From JAVBPA01 sp031549925 (GTDB lineage Bacteria; Bacillota; Clostridia; Oscillospirales; CAG-272): a stretch of 13,975 bases of DNA. The first letter of the stretch is position 1; every line of letters begins with the position of its first letter. Shown piece after piece: positions 1 to 7,610 of the stretch. The notes beneath the pieces were generated by a model. That model did no database searches, was not told the DNA's origin, and worked only from the letters and a program-made list of their open reading frames with translations. The stretch spans positions 1 through 13,975 of the forward strand of contig JAVBPA010000090.1 in assembly GCA_031549925.1 (NCBI GenBank), in the 5' to 3' direction. A program made the position numbers and the translations under genes.

Positions 1-17
1 CATAGAATTATTAAAAA

Positions 18-46
18 TTGACTTTTAATAATAGTTATGGTAGAAT
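18..46 (+). promoter_or_regulatory. Sigma-A promoter for the peptidase/GH172 cluster
   Basis: The -35 box TTGACT (18-23) and -10 box TAGAAT (41-46) are separated by exactly 17 bases, predicting a start near 53 and a leader of about 58 bases before the first gene. No other promoter of this quality is visible before the following three genes, so it may drive all four. The rest of the leader is A+T-rich with no clear operator. Confidence 0.75.
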
Positions 47-110
47 CCCAATTGATAAATAACAAAAAAATAACTATAAATAATTAAAAATTATAAAAAC
101 GGAGGCTGTC

Positions 111-1115
111 ATGTCCGAAAAAAGTTATTGTATTAATTCATTTACAAAAACAATTACTCTTCGCGACGAAATACTTGAAAAGTATTTATCCATAGGAGAA
201 GAAAAAGGTATTCTCGGCTATCCTACCGAAAACGAATATAAATATAATTCTGAAGCTTCATTCACCGTTTTCCAAAAAGGTGTTATTGTAACCGGAAAAT
301 CAAGCGGTACATTTGTGATAAAAGATAAATATTATCGGCATTGGGCGGACAATTTAGGATTTTGGGGAAAATATAAGCTTCCACTATCCGATTCTTACAT
401 AGAAAACGGAATAGAAAAACAAAAATTTCAAGGCGGAATAATTTCTTCCGATTGCCCCTGTATAAAAAATAAATCGGATCTGCGCGGAGAAATTGCAAGA
501 AGGGGAATTTCAATACGCAATCAAGGACCCAGAGGAACATGTTCGGTTCAAACAATGGTATTTTTACTTGAATATATGTATACCGGACTTTTGGGGAAAG
601 AATTTAATTTCCTTTCTGTCGAATATGCAAACCATTATGCAAACATAGCCAACGGCAGAGATTGTGACGGTGATTTTTTTTCAAATATAGCTTCTGGCTA
701 TGAAAAATACGGTATAATCAAAGAAAAAGCATGGCCGTATAATAAAGATGCCGTATATGATGTAAATGTTTTTGAAAAAGCTGTCCCGAAAAATCTTATC
801 GAAAACGGAAGAAAGCTTTTTGCTGAATGTCCTCTTCAAGGTCATTTTGTTAAGGAATGGAGTGAAAGTGAACCTGGTTTGAACGGAACGCAATTTGAGG
901 AAATGCTTTCTTATCTCGACCGCGGAATCCCTCTTGGTGTCGGCAGAGGTCATTCTCTTCCCGCAATAGCCTATGAAAGAGATGAAAATCAAGATGGAGG
1001 CGGAATAATGATATTCCGGAACAGTTACGGCTCGAACGATTACTTTACGGGTTATCAAGTTGAAACATTCGATAATGTAATGAAAACCGTTTTTGACGTT
1101 TATGTTTTCGAATAG
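111..1115 (+). CDS. LGFP-repeat papain-like (C1-type) cysteine peptidase
   Basis: The 334-residue protein begins at ATG 111 behind GGAGG (101-105). Residues ~30-112 carry two LGFP-like repeats (ILGYPTE near 34-40, ending FQKGVIV; then WGKYKLPLSDS, ending FQGGIIS). From ~125 onward it is papain-like: NQGPRGTC places Gln138 and Cys144 at the same six-residue spacing as papain Q19/C25, followed by GHSLPAIAYE (His281) and FRNSYG (Asn304). The complete catalytic set suggests an active endopeptidase or transpeptidase. LGFP repeats are known from cell-wall-associated proteins of Corynebacteriales, yet no signal peptide or membrane segment is seen here, so the protein appears cytosolic. It is first in a rightward cluster, 20 bases before a GH172-type gene. 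The fold is well supported; the substrate is unknown. Confidence 0.82.
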   Translation: MSEKSYCINSFTKTITLRDEILEKYLSIGEEKGILGYPTENEYKYNSEASFTVFQKGVIVTGKSSGTFVIKDKYYRHWADNLGFWGKYKLPLSDSYIENGIEKQKFQGGIISSDCPCIKNKSDLRGEIARRGISIRNQGPRGTCSVQTMVFLLEYMYTGLLGKEFNFLSVEYANHYANIANGRDCDGDFFSNIASGYEKYGIIKEKAWPYNKDAVYDVNVFEKAVPKNLIENGRKLFAECPLQGHFVKEWSESEPGLNGTQFEEMLSYLDRGIPLGVGRGHSLPAIAYERDENQDGGGIMIFRNSYGSNDYFTGYQVETFDNVMKTVFDVYVFE

Positions 1116-1135
1116 AAAGAAATGCGTGATATACA

Positions 1136-2248
1136 ATGAATTTTAACGGAATGGGAATGAATACAGGAAATCTTTGGAGACTTTCTGATGCTGAATCCAG
1201 AACGATTTCAGCGGAAAATCCGACCGGAGAAAAAGGCGGAGCTTGCAGGTCAGCCGACGGAGTAGGTGCTCGCAGCGCTCGTAATTTGGGTATCGGATGG
1301 AAAATTTCTCCGTATATAGTGGCGAAACCGGACGAAGAATATACTCTTGCCGATATCAGCGGTTCCGGTTGTATACAAAGTATGTGGATGACTCTTTCCG
1401 GTAACTGGCGTCATGCCATTCTAAGAATATATTGGGACGGACAAGATAATCCCAGCGTCGAATGTCCTGCCGGAATGTTCTTTTGTTCGGGCTGGAACAG
1501 GTACGCGCAGGTTAATTCTATACCTATTGCTGTTAATCCCGGTAAAGCACTTTGCTGTTATTTTGAAATGCCGTTCAGAAAAAGCTGCCGTATAACTCTC
1601 GAAAACATGAATAAATCTAATTTGCAATGTTATTATCAGATAAATTATACTTTGACGGATATCCCTGACGACGCGGCTTATTTTCACGCGCAGTTCAGAC
1701 GCGAAAATCCGGTACAAAAAAAAGTACCCTACACCGCGCTTGACGGAGTTTCGGGACAGGGGCAATATGTTGGAATGTATATGGCAATTTCTCCGAAAAG
1801 CAATGCTTGGTGGGGAGAGGGCGAGGTAAAATTTTATCTTGACGACGACAGGGAATATCCCACTATTTGTTCTACCGGATTGGAAGATTATTTTTGCGGT
1901 GCTTATGACTTCATGAACAACAAACAATATACAGTTTTCTCTGCTCCTTATGTTGGGATGCCGCAGGTAATTTTACCTGACGGAAAATACGAATCGGAAA
2001 CGCGGTTCGGTTTATACCGATTCCATATACCGGATCCGATAAGGTTTAAAAAATCGCTGAAGATTACCGTGCAGGATTTGGGCTGGGTTTCGGACGGAAG
2101 CGAATACTGGCCTAGAATGGACGATATCGCAACGGTTTGCTATTGGTATCAGACTCTTCCGACGGGAAAATTTCCGCCTCTGCCATCGTTCTATGAGCTC
2201 GATATTTTAAAAGAAGCTCATCCGCAAGATATAAATTTATGGAACTGA
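1136..2248 (+). CDS. DUF2961 / GH172-type glycoside hydrolase, copy 1
   Basis: The 370-residue protein shows the DUF2961 pattern throughout: an N-terminal ENPTGEKGG segment, then SMWMT, ILRIYWD, PAGMFF, WWGEGEVKFYLD (Glu228, Glu230), STGLEDYFCGAY (Glu250), QDLGW and DDIATVCYWYQ. GH172, built on this domain, includes a bifidobacterial difructose-dianhydride-I synthase/hydrolase and exo-acting D-arabinofuranosidases that use two glutamates in the WGEGE...TED region. Those residues are present, but the usual GTGTED is STGLED here, so specificity may differ from copy 2. There is no signal peptide, so it would act on imported oligosaccharides. The start is uncertain: the ATG at 1136 has only a weak purine-rich Shine-Dalgarno, and Met6 (1151) or Met8 (1157) are alternatives. 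Substrate is not deducible. Confidence 0.85.
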   Translation: MNFNGMGMNTGNLWRLSDAESRTISAENPTGEKGGACRSADGVGARSARNLGIGWKISPYIVAKPDEEYTLADISGSGCIQSMWMTLSGNWRHAILRIYWDGQDNPSVECPAGMFFCSGWNRYAQVNSIPIAVNPGKALCCYFEMPFRKSCRITLENMNKSNLQCYYQINYTLTDIPDDAAYFHAQFRRENPVQKKVPYTALDGVSGQGQYVGMYMAISPKSNAWWGEGEVKFYLDDDREYPTICSTGLEDYFCGAYDFMNNKQYTVFSAPYVGMPQVILPDGKYESETRFGLYRFHIPDPIRFKKSLKITVQDLGWVSDGSEYWPRMDDIATVCYWYQTLPTGKFPPLPSFYELDILKEAHPQDINLWN

Positions 2249-2289
2249 AACACATTTTATGTGTTTGAATTATAAATTAAAATAAAAAG

Positions 2290-2294
2290 AAGGA
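2290..2294 (+). promoter_or_regulatory. Ribosome binding site of GH172 copy 2
   Basis: AAGGA ends seven bases before ATG 2302 and fixes that start. Just upstream, in the 53-base gap, a small AT-rich hairpin (arms AAACACA and TGTGTTT, about 2251-2269) lacks a T-run. It is more likely an intercistronic or mRNA-stability element than a terminator. Confidence 0.6.
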
Positions 2295-2301
2295 AAAAAT
2301 T

Positions 2302-3468
2302 ATGTTTTTCGATGAACTCACAAAATTAAAAAGCGGTAAAACAAGACTTTTTACTCCTGAAAATGTATACGGTGAAAAAGGTAAAGGCGGAATGGCACCT
2401 GTTTCACCTTATCCTCAACCGGAAGTGGTAAAATTGGGTCAAAAATGGGCGGGAGTTAATCCAAGCGCGAGGGAACTCGGGCAAAAATGGAAAGTACGTC
2501 CGTATATCAGACTTGAAGCGCATAAAGAAACTCCTTTAATGGATTTTGAAGGTATGGGGAAAATAACTCATATTTGGATGACGATTTACGAACGCTGGTT
2601 TAGAGAACTTGTAATACGCATTTATTGGGACAACGAAGAAAATCCGAGCGTTGTTTGTCCTATAGGAGATTTTTTCCTTAGCGGTTGGGGTAAAGCCTTG
2701 GAAGTTACCGCTCTCCCAATGGGGACGTTTCCGACCGGAGGAATGAACTGTTTTTTAATAATGCCTTTTAAGAAACACGCTAGGATAACCATAGAAAACC
2801 TTGCTCCGATGGAAGTATTATATTTCTATTATGCAATTTCGGTTGACGAATGTGAAGTTTTGGACGATGAAGCTTATTTTCATGCTTATTTCAATCGTAC
2901 AAATCCAGTTAAGTATATGGATGATTATACAATTATAGATAATATCAAAGGAAAAGGACATTACATAGGAACCCAGCTCTCCTGGCAGCAGAATGATCAG
3001 GATTGGTGGGGTGAAGGCGAAGTAAAAGCGTTTATTGACGGTGACAGTGAATTTCCTACTTACTGCGGAACAGGAACTGAAGATTATTTCGGAGGAGCAT
3101 GGGGGTTTTTAAATAATTTTTCCGCTCCTTTTATGGGATATCAAAATCTGACTGTTCTCGACGGAAAAGCTTCATATCCGAGAGAGGGTTCAAATACTGC
3201 GGGAGAGAGACATAGTATGTACCGTTTCCACATCACAGATCCTATAAGATTTGAAAATGATCTTAAAGTTACCATACAGGATTTAGGCTGGAGAAGCGAA
3301 CACAGGTATCTGCCATTACAAGATGATATAGCTTCCGTTGCCTATTGGTATCAATCCGAGCCGCATAATCCTTTCGAAAAAGTTTATACCCGCGATGAAC
3401 TTGAGATTTCTAGAGCGGCAAACAGAGACGATTTTAAATTCGATTTTGATCCTTATAAAGAAATTTAG
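2302..3468 (+). CDS. DUF2961 / GH172-type glycoside hydrolase, copy 2
   Basis: This 388-residue protein is a paralogue of the preceding gene, sharing the motif order and spacing: NVYGEKGKGG at the N-terminus, HIWMTI, VIRIYWD, PIGDFFLSGWG, DWWGEGEVKAFID (Glu238, Glu240), GTGTEDYFGGAWGF (Glu260), QDLGWRSE and DDIASVAYWYQ. It retains the canonical GTGTED, so it is the more typical family member. The usual product is a cytoplasmic or secreted oligomeric alpha-furanosidase; no signal peptide is seen, which favours the cytoplasm. The adjacent copies could form a hetero-oligomer or take different linkages of one glycan; both ideas are inference. Family confidence is high; substrate (fructan, D-arabinan or another furanoside) is open. 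Confidence 0.88.
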   Translation: MFFDELTKLKSGKTRLFTPENVYGEKGKGGMAPVSPYPQPEVVKLGQKWAGVNPSARELGQKWKVRPYIRLEAHKETPLMDFEGMGKITHIWMTIYERWFRELVIRIYWDNEENPSVVCPIGDFFLSGWGKALEVTALPMGTFPTGGMNCFLIMPFKKHARITIENLAPMEVLYFYYAISVDECEVLDDEAYFHAYFNRTNPVKYMDDYTIIDNIKGKGHYIGTQLSWQQNDQDWWGEGEVKAFIDGDSEFPTYCGTGTEDYFGGAWGFLNNFSAPFMGYQNLTVLDGKASYPREGSNTAGERHSMYRFHITDPIRFENDLKVTIQDLGWRSEHRYLPLQDDIASVAYWYQSEPHNPFEKVYTRDELEISRAANRDDFKFDFDPYKEI

Positions 3469-3565
3469 TTTTATAAAAATTTGTTTCCGTATAAATATGG
3501 TGTAGTAAATTCAAACTCTCTCAAAAAAGCGGTTACAACCCGCAGTTAGGAATAAAATTATATTT

Positions 3566-5230
3566 ATGGGAAAATACGATGAATTAAAAGAAGAACTTTA
3601 CACTCAAATGGAAACGGAGTGTAAAAAACATTCTGTTGCCGGAGTTTCGCTCGCGCTTTGCGACGGTGATGAGGTTGCGATGACTTGTTCTTATGGTTAT
3701 ATGGACATTGAAGCGCAAATGCCTGCTGATCCCGATATGATTTGCGGAATTGCATCTATAACAAAGTTGTTCACGGCGACTGCGGCAATGCGGCTTGCCG
3801 AAGAGGGAAAACTCGATATAAACAAACCTGTTCGTGATTATATCGAAGAATTTTCGGTAAAATCAAGATTTGAGGGCAGCAGACAAATAACAATCAAAGA
3901 TTTGATGACGCATCATTCGGGGCTTCCGAGAGACTATCTTTCGCATTTTTACAGTTATGATCCCCGTCCTTTTGAAGTAGTTATAGATTATCTCAAAAAC
4001 GAATATGTTTCAAACCCTCCCGGATATTTTTATTCATATTCAAACCTTGCCGTTTCGGTTTTAGGCGTTGCTGTGCAGAGAATCGCAGGAATTCCATATG
4101 AAGAATATATAGAAAAAACTATATTAAAACCGCTCGGTATGAATAAAAGTTCATTTACCAGAAGATATGAACTTTCACAAAATTATGCTCAGTATTACGC
4201 CGGAATTATTCCCAGACCCGAAATACCTATACGCAATAAACCGGGAGGCGGATTATTTTCCTCAGTAAATGATTTATCAAAATTTTTGCTTGCATATATA
4301 AATTACGGAACTTTCAGCGGAGTAAAAATTCTTGAAAAAGATACTGTTTTACAAATGCTGACGCCTCAGGCTGAAAACGTTCCGTTAAGCTTTGGAAATA
4401 AAGTGGGGCTTATTTGGAATATAGGACGGTATGCTTTGGATTATATCGGAAAAGTAGCTTCTCACGGCGGAGCGCTTCTCTATTCGCGGGGAGATGTTTG
4501 TATTATACCCGAACACCGTCTTGCGGTTGCAGTTCTTTCCAATTCATCGGCAGGAGGAGCGGTGATCGGAGCTTTTACAAACTTTGTGTTGAAAAAGGCA
4601 TTGGAAATAAAAAACATAAAAGCTGTACAAATGCCCGCAAAATCGTTCGTTTTGAATCCTCCCCTGACAGAATGTGAACCAACAGGTCATTATGCTTCTC
4701 CCGCGCTCTGTTATGCCAGGATATACGGTAAAAATGGCTGTTATAAATGTGTTATAGCTAAAAAAAATTATGACATGTTATTAAATGAAAACGGTTTTTT
4801 TACATTGAAAAGAGAATCAAAACGCGGAAGAAGCCCCTTCAACGGACTAAAAATACGCTTTTGCTATGAACCGCTGCGCGGATGCAAAATTATGCTGATA
4901 AACAACTATCCTGACGGAGAAGAATTTAAACCCGAAAAAATTCCGCAGGAGTGGCTTGAAAGAATCGGAACATATAAAGTTATAAATCGTATGCCGGAGG
5001 AAAGATTCGTCGATATATGCCATACAATAAAAATACACGCAAACGGAAAGATTTTATACGTGGATTTTATTGGGAACGGATATAGTGACTGTCATGTAGT
5101 TAAAGTGATTAACGGCTTTGAATTGCTGACACTCGGATTCGGGCAGAGTGACAATCAGACAATTCATGTAACGGATACTAATATGCTTTCATATATGGGA
5201 ATGATTTTCCGCATGACATCTCTGGAATAA
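3566..5230 (+). CDS. SxxK serine hydrolase of the beta-lactamase/esterase fold
   Basis: The 554-residue protein has the class C beta-lactamase-like fold: SITK (Ser64 nucleophile, Lys67), Tyr158-Ser159-Asn160 in YSYSN, and HGG at 300-302 in place of the KTG box. This set is typical of EstB-like esterases, D-amino-acid/D-Ala peptidases and LACTB-like proteins; it does not by itself imply antibiotic resistance. The hydrolase domain covers roughly residues 8-345. The remaining ~200 residues form a beta-rich C-terminal extension of unknown role, as often appended in this family. No signal peptide is visible. The start is preceded by AGGA about 15 bases away, a long spacing. It lies 97 bases after GH172 copy 2, so it is probably co-transcribed; removing acyl groups from a glycan is a plausible role but inferred. 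Confidence 0.85.
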   Translation: MGKYDELKEELYTQMETECKKHSVAGVSLALCDGDEVAMTCSYGYMDIEAQMPADPDMICGIASITKLFTATAAMRLAEEGKLDINKPVRDYIEEFSVKSRFEGSRQITIKDLMTHHSGLPRDYLSHFYSYDPRPFEVVIDYLKNEYVSNPPGYFYSYSNLAVSVLGVAVQRIAGIPYEEYIEKTILKPLGMNKSSFTRRYELSQNYAQYYAGIIPRPEIPIRNKPGGGLFSSVNDLSKFLLAYINYGTFSGVKILEKDTVLQMLTPQAENVPLSFGNKVGLIWNIGRYALDYIGKVASHGGALLYSRGDVCIIPEHRLAVAVLSNSSAGGAVIGAFTNFVLKKALEIKNIKAVQMPAKSFVLNPPLTECEPTGHYASPALCYARIYGKNGCYKCVIAKKNYDMLLNENGFFTLKRESKRGRSPFNGLKIRFCYEPLRGCKIMLINNYPDGEEFKPEKIPQEWLERIGTYKVINRMPEERFVDICHTIKIHANGKILYVDFIGNGYSDCHVVKVINGFELLTLGFGQSDNQTIHVTDTNMLSYMGMIFRMTSLE

Positions 5231-5268
5231 GATAAAAATCTGACTTTGTTATAAATATCCGGAACAAA

Positions 5269-5313
5269 AATAAACGCTTTTCGGAAATCGTACATAACTG
5301 AAAAGCGTTTATT
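5269..5313. terminator. Convergent 14-bp hairpin terminator
   Basis: Perfect inverted arms AATAAACGCTTTTC (5269-5282) and GAAAAGCGTTTATT (5300-5313) enclose a 17-base loop, 39 bases after the serine hydrolase stop. Read leftward the stem runs into TATTTTTG; read rightward it ends in ATTAATCAG with a weak T-tract. It probably stops transcription from both converging genes, with the better U-tract serving the leftward sigma gene. Confidence 0.7.
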
Positions 5314-5355
5314 AATCAGATTTTGCTATTTAAATTTTTTATTTAATTATTAGCT

Positions 5356-5381
5356 TACAATTATAAATCACTATAATTGTA
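5356..5381. repeat. Perfect 10-bp AT-rich inverted repeat
   Basis: TACAATTATA (5356-5365) and TATAATTGTA (5372-5381) are exact reverse complements with a 6-base spacer. It lies between the sigma gene stop and the main hairpin at 5269-5313. It is too A+T-rich for a strong terminator and has no T-run, so it may be a secondary processing hairpin or a protein-binding site. Otherwise 5231-5433 holds nothing coding. Confidence 0.45.
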
Positions 5382-5433
5382 TCGAGGGTATTTTAATTGA
5401 TTTAAGGAATTATATATAAATATTTATATTCAT

Positions 5434-7248
5434 TTATTTTTTATAAGCATAACCCCAATTGGATATATAATTATATTCATCGGAGGCATATTCGACTTCG
5501 AATACATTTTCATATTCAAATGTATCTGAAAGCGGGCTCCCGTCTTCTCTGAAAGTTTCGTATTTCCAAATGTTTCCGACAGCGAGAGGCAAATATTTTT
5601 TTCTTAATTCTGTTTCCCCTTTATTATTTATATTATAACTGCTCAGTTCAATTGAAAATCCGCCCACTTCATTGCTGTATGTGTGTTCTTTGGTGATTTT
5701 CACAACTCCAATGTCAGGTGCAAACCATGCATTTACTATTCCGCTGATTTTTCTGTTCAGGTTTGCCTGCCAGCTCGTGTCGTCAGCACCATCGGTTACA
5801 GTATCGGTATATTGAATATGTATGCATTCGCTGAATGTTTCACCGGAAACAACTATTTTTTCGTCTGTGCTTAATACCTCAAGTTTTGTTTTTACAGGAT
5901 TATATGAATAAGAAAATCTATCTTTTTCTTCTGTATAGCCATTAACGAAGTCATTTCTCAAAATATCATCAAGTTTAGAAATTACTACAAAAATATCCAC
6001 GATAGGCTTGATACGGTAACCACCCGGATCGCTGTATCCCGGTTCACCATGTAAAACCGCTTTGTTTTCTGTATATCTTATCCCCGGTAAAGTTGATTGG
6101 AATTCGCAAATATCCTCAAGATGTCCTTTGCTTTTGGCAGAATTAAGTATTTTGTATGAACCGTTTGCCAATCCGTAAAGCCAAACATTTCTTTGGTTTG
6201 CTAATAATTCATCCTTCAAGTCAACAATTTTTGAAAATTGTTCAAGCGCTTTCTCCCGTTCGTTAGAACCATAAAAACTATTTGCCTGCCAGTACATAGC
6301 TTCAGCTAATAAAACTTTATCATCTGCTTTTGCGGCTGTTTCGATCGCTTTGGCGTAATATTCACTTGCTTCCGTAGTTTTGCCTGCGTTGGAAATATTT
6401 ATTCCATAATTAATATATTCTTTTGCAAGCCATTTAAAATCACCGGACTTTTCAACTAATTCCAAAGCTTTTTTAAGATATTCAAGCTGTTTTTCTTTTT
6501 CAGTTACATATTCCAATGAGAATGCTTTCGCATGGTATAAATTGTATAGCAATTTAAGAGGATTATTTTCATCTCCATTTGTAAATGAAGAATATTCGCT
6601 TATCATTTTAATTGTTTCATCACATAATTCGGATGCTTCTTTTTTTTGGTTGTTTTTTGAATATTCGTATGCTTTGTTGATATTGTTTTGGACTTTTTCG
6701 TAGAGTTCATTATTTATGATATTATTCTTTTCAGTTGACATTATTCCCACCAATCCTTTTTTTAATTTTTTTCTGCTCTCTGTTAATCTTGAACGTACCG
6801 TTCCTTCCGGAATCGATAATATCTCCGCTATTTCTTTTATAGATTTTTCCGCAATATAATAAAGTAATATCGTTTCTCTGTATTTATTTGAAAGTTTATA
6901 TACTTCATTTATTATTTCTGTTCGCTGATATGCTTCCATGAAATTATCTTCTGTTGAATTTGTGTCAGATTTTTCTGAAAATTCATCTAAAGATACAGTT
7001 TTATTTGCCGTCTGATAATACTTCTTTGCTTTGTTTCTTGCAATAGCACACAACCAGCTGGTAAGCTTATTGTTTTCACGTAAACTTTGATAATTATAAT
7101 AAGCGTATATGAACGTTTCCTGCACTATGTCGTCAACTTCTCCGCCATTATGCAGATAAGCCATGACTGTCGAGTATACAATAAGTTTATTTCTGTTCAC
7201 TATGTTTTCAAACTCTTTTTCTGATCCAGTGTATATTTTATTAGTCAT
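5434..7248 (-). CDS. ECF-type sigma factor fused to TPR-like and C-terminal beta domains
   Basis: The 604-residue protein starts behind an AAAGGTAAGG-like ribosome site. Residues ~9-78 form sigma region 2 (DDIVQETF at 39-46, then WLCAIARNKAKKYY) and ~113-166 region 4 (LLYYIAEKSIKEIAEILSIPEG, TVRSRL, with the helix-turn-helix near 136-160). There is no sigma-3, so it is an ECF type. Residues ~180-360 are helical with TPR-like units (for example LAKEYINYGINISNAGKTTEA and the following AMYWQANSFYGSNEREKALEQF). The last ~230 residues are beta-rich and include YLPLAVGNIWKYE near 560, a motif that I associate with secreted or lipoprotein domains. No transmembrane helix and no neighbouring anti-sigma gene are seen. 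The extension may therefore regulate the sigma domains in cis, as for ECF families with C-terminal extensions; this is inference. Confidence 0.88.
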   Translation of the reverse strand: MTNKIYTGSEKEFENIVNRNKLIVYSTVMAYLHNGGEVDDIVQETFIYAYYNYQSLRENNKLTSWLCAIARNKAKKYYQTANKTVSLDEFSEKSDTNSTEDNFMEAYQRTEIINEVYKLSNKYRETILLYYIAEKSIKEIAEILSIPEGTVRSRLTESRKKLKKGLVGIMSTEKNNIINNELYEKVQNNINKAYEYSKNNQKKEASELCDETIKMISEYSSFTNGDENNPLKLLYNLYHAKAFSLEYVTEKEKQLEYLKKALELVEKSGDFKWLAKEYINYGINISNAGKTTEASEYYAKAIETAAKADDKVLLAEAMYWQANSFYGSNEREKALEQFSKIVDLKDELLANQRNVWLYGLANGSYKILNSAKSKGHLEDICEFQSTLPGIRYTENKAVLHGEPGYSDPGGYRIKPIVDIFVVISKLDDILRNDFVNGYTEEKDRFSYSYNPVKTKLEVLSTDEKIVVSGETFSECIHIQYTDTVTDGADDTSWQANLNRKISGIVNAWFAPDIGVVKITKEHTYSNEVGGFSIELSSYNINNKGETELRKKYLPLAVGNIWKYETFREDGSPLSDTFEYENVFEVEYASDEYNYISNWGYAYKK

Positions 7249-7398
7249 AGCCTTACCTTTCGCTTTATTTTTTTAACTGCAGTCATATATAAGTGTCTGA
7301 AATAATTAAAAACGCTCGGTGTTTTTGAAAAATATTTTTATTTTTTTATTATAACATAAATATACAATTTTTATTTTTTGTTTTTATATTAAATACCG

Positions 7399-7427
7399 TT
7401 GACAGAGTTATACAAAAATTGTACAAT
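7399..7427 (+). promoter_or_regulatory. Rightward promoter for the glycosyltransferase genes
   Basis: TTGACA (7399-7404) and TACAAT (7422-7427) are spaced by 17 bases, predicting a start near 7434 and a leader of about 220 bases before GT4. The -10 box lies inside a perfect palindrome, ATTGTACAAT (7418-7427), which could be an operator half or whole site. Confidence 0.65.
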
Positions 7428-7435
7428 GATTTCAA
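7407..7435 (-). promoter_or_regulatory. Leftward promoter candidate for the sigma-factor gene
   Basis: On the minus strand TTGAAA (7435-7430) and TATAAC (7412-7407) are 17 bases apart. This promoter almost completely overlaps the rightward one, so polymerase binding in the two directions should be mutually exclusive. The extended -10 nearer the gene (7348-7353) is an alternative. Whether the sigma factor recognises its own promoter cannot be told. Confidence 0.45.
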
Positions 7436-7463
7436 AGAAAAAAATGGATAATAGACAGAGAAT

Positions 7464-7520
7464 ATGAAAATGAAAATTATAGAAATAAGTTCAGTTCAAG
7501 ATACATTGATTAGAATATAA
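7464..7520 (+). CDS. Very short ORF in the GT4 leader (18 residues)
   Basis: ATG 7464 opens MKMKIIEISSVQDTLIRI before a stop. There is no strong ribosome site and the peptide is not recognised. Its amphipathic, protein-like start (KIIEISSV) could be the surviving N-terminus of a lost gene or a leader peptide. Chance is a serious alternative in such A+T-rich DNA. Confidence 0.2.
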   Translation: MKMKIIEISSVQDTLIRI

Positions 7521-7541
7521 AAATTACATAGATTGCTAAAG

Positions 7542-7610
7542 ATGAAAATCAAACTACTAGGGGAAGCGGGATACAATACAAAAATAACCGATAAGCCCGA
7601 AAACTGGTAA
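7542..7610 (+). CDS. Short ORF or gene remnant in the GT4 leader (22 residues)
   Basis: ATG 7542 gives a 22-residue peptide, MKIKLLGEAGYNTKITDKPE followed by NW, ending just before the GT4 reading frame opens. The composition (AGYNTKITDKPENW) looks like a piece of a real protein rather than random A+T-rich translation. No family is recognised and the ribosome site is weak. It may be what remains of a deleted polysaccharide gene. Confidence 0.22.
   Translation: MKIKLLGEAGYNTKITDKPENW

Noticed and set aside
681..1136. Minus-strand 151-residue ORF opposite the peptidase
   Set aside because: It is antisense to a well-supported catalytic domain and gives Phe/Ile-rich sequence typical of a shadow frame.
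1421..1927. Minus-strand 168-residue ORF opposite GH172 copy 1
   Set aside because: It is antisense to conserved DUF2961 motifs and has no ribosome site or recognisable domain.
3566..5230. Antibiotic-resistance beta-lactamase
   Set aside because: The SxxK/YxN fold is shared with many esterases and peptidases, HGG replaces KTG, there is no signal peptide, and the context is glycan enzymes.
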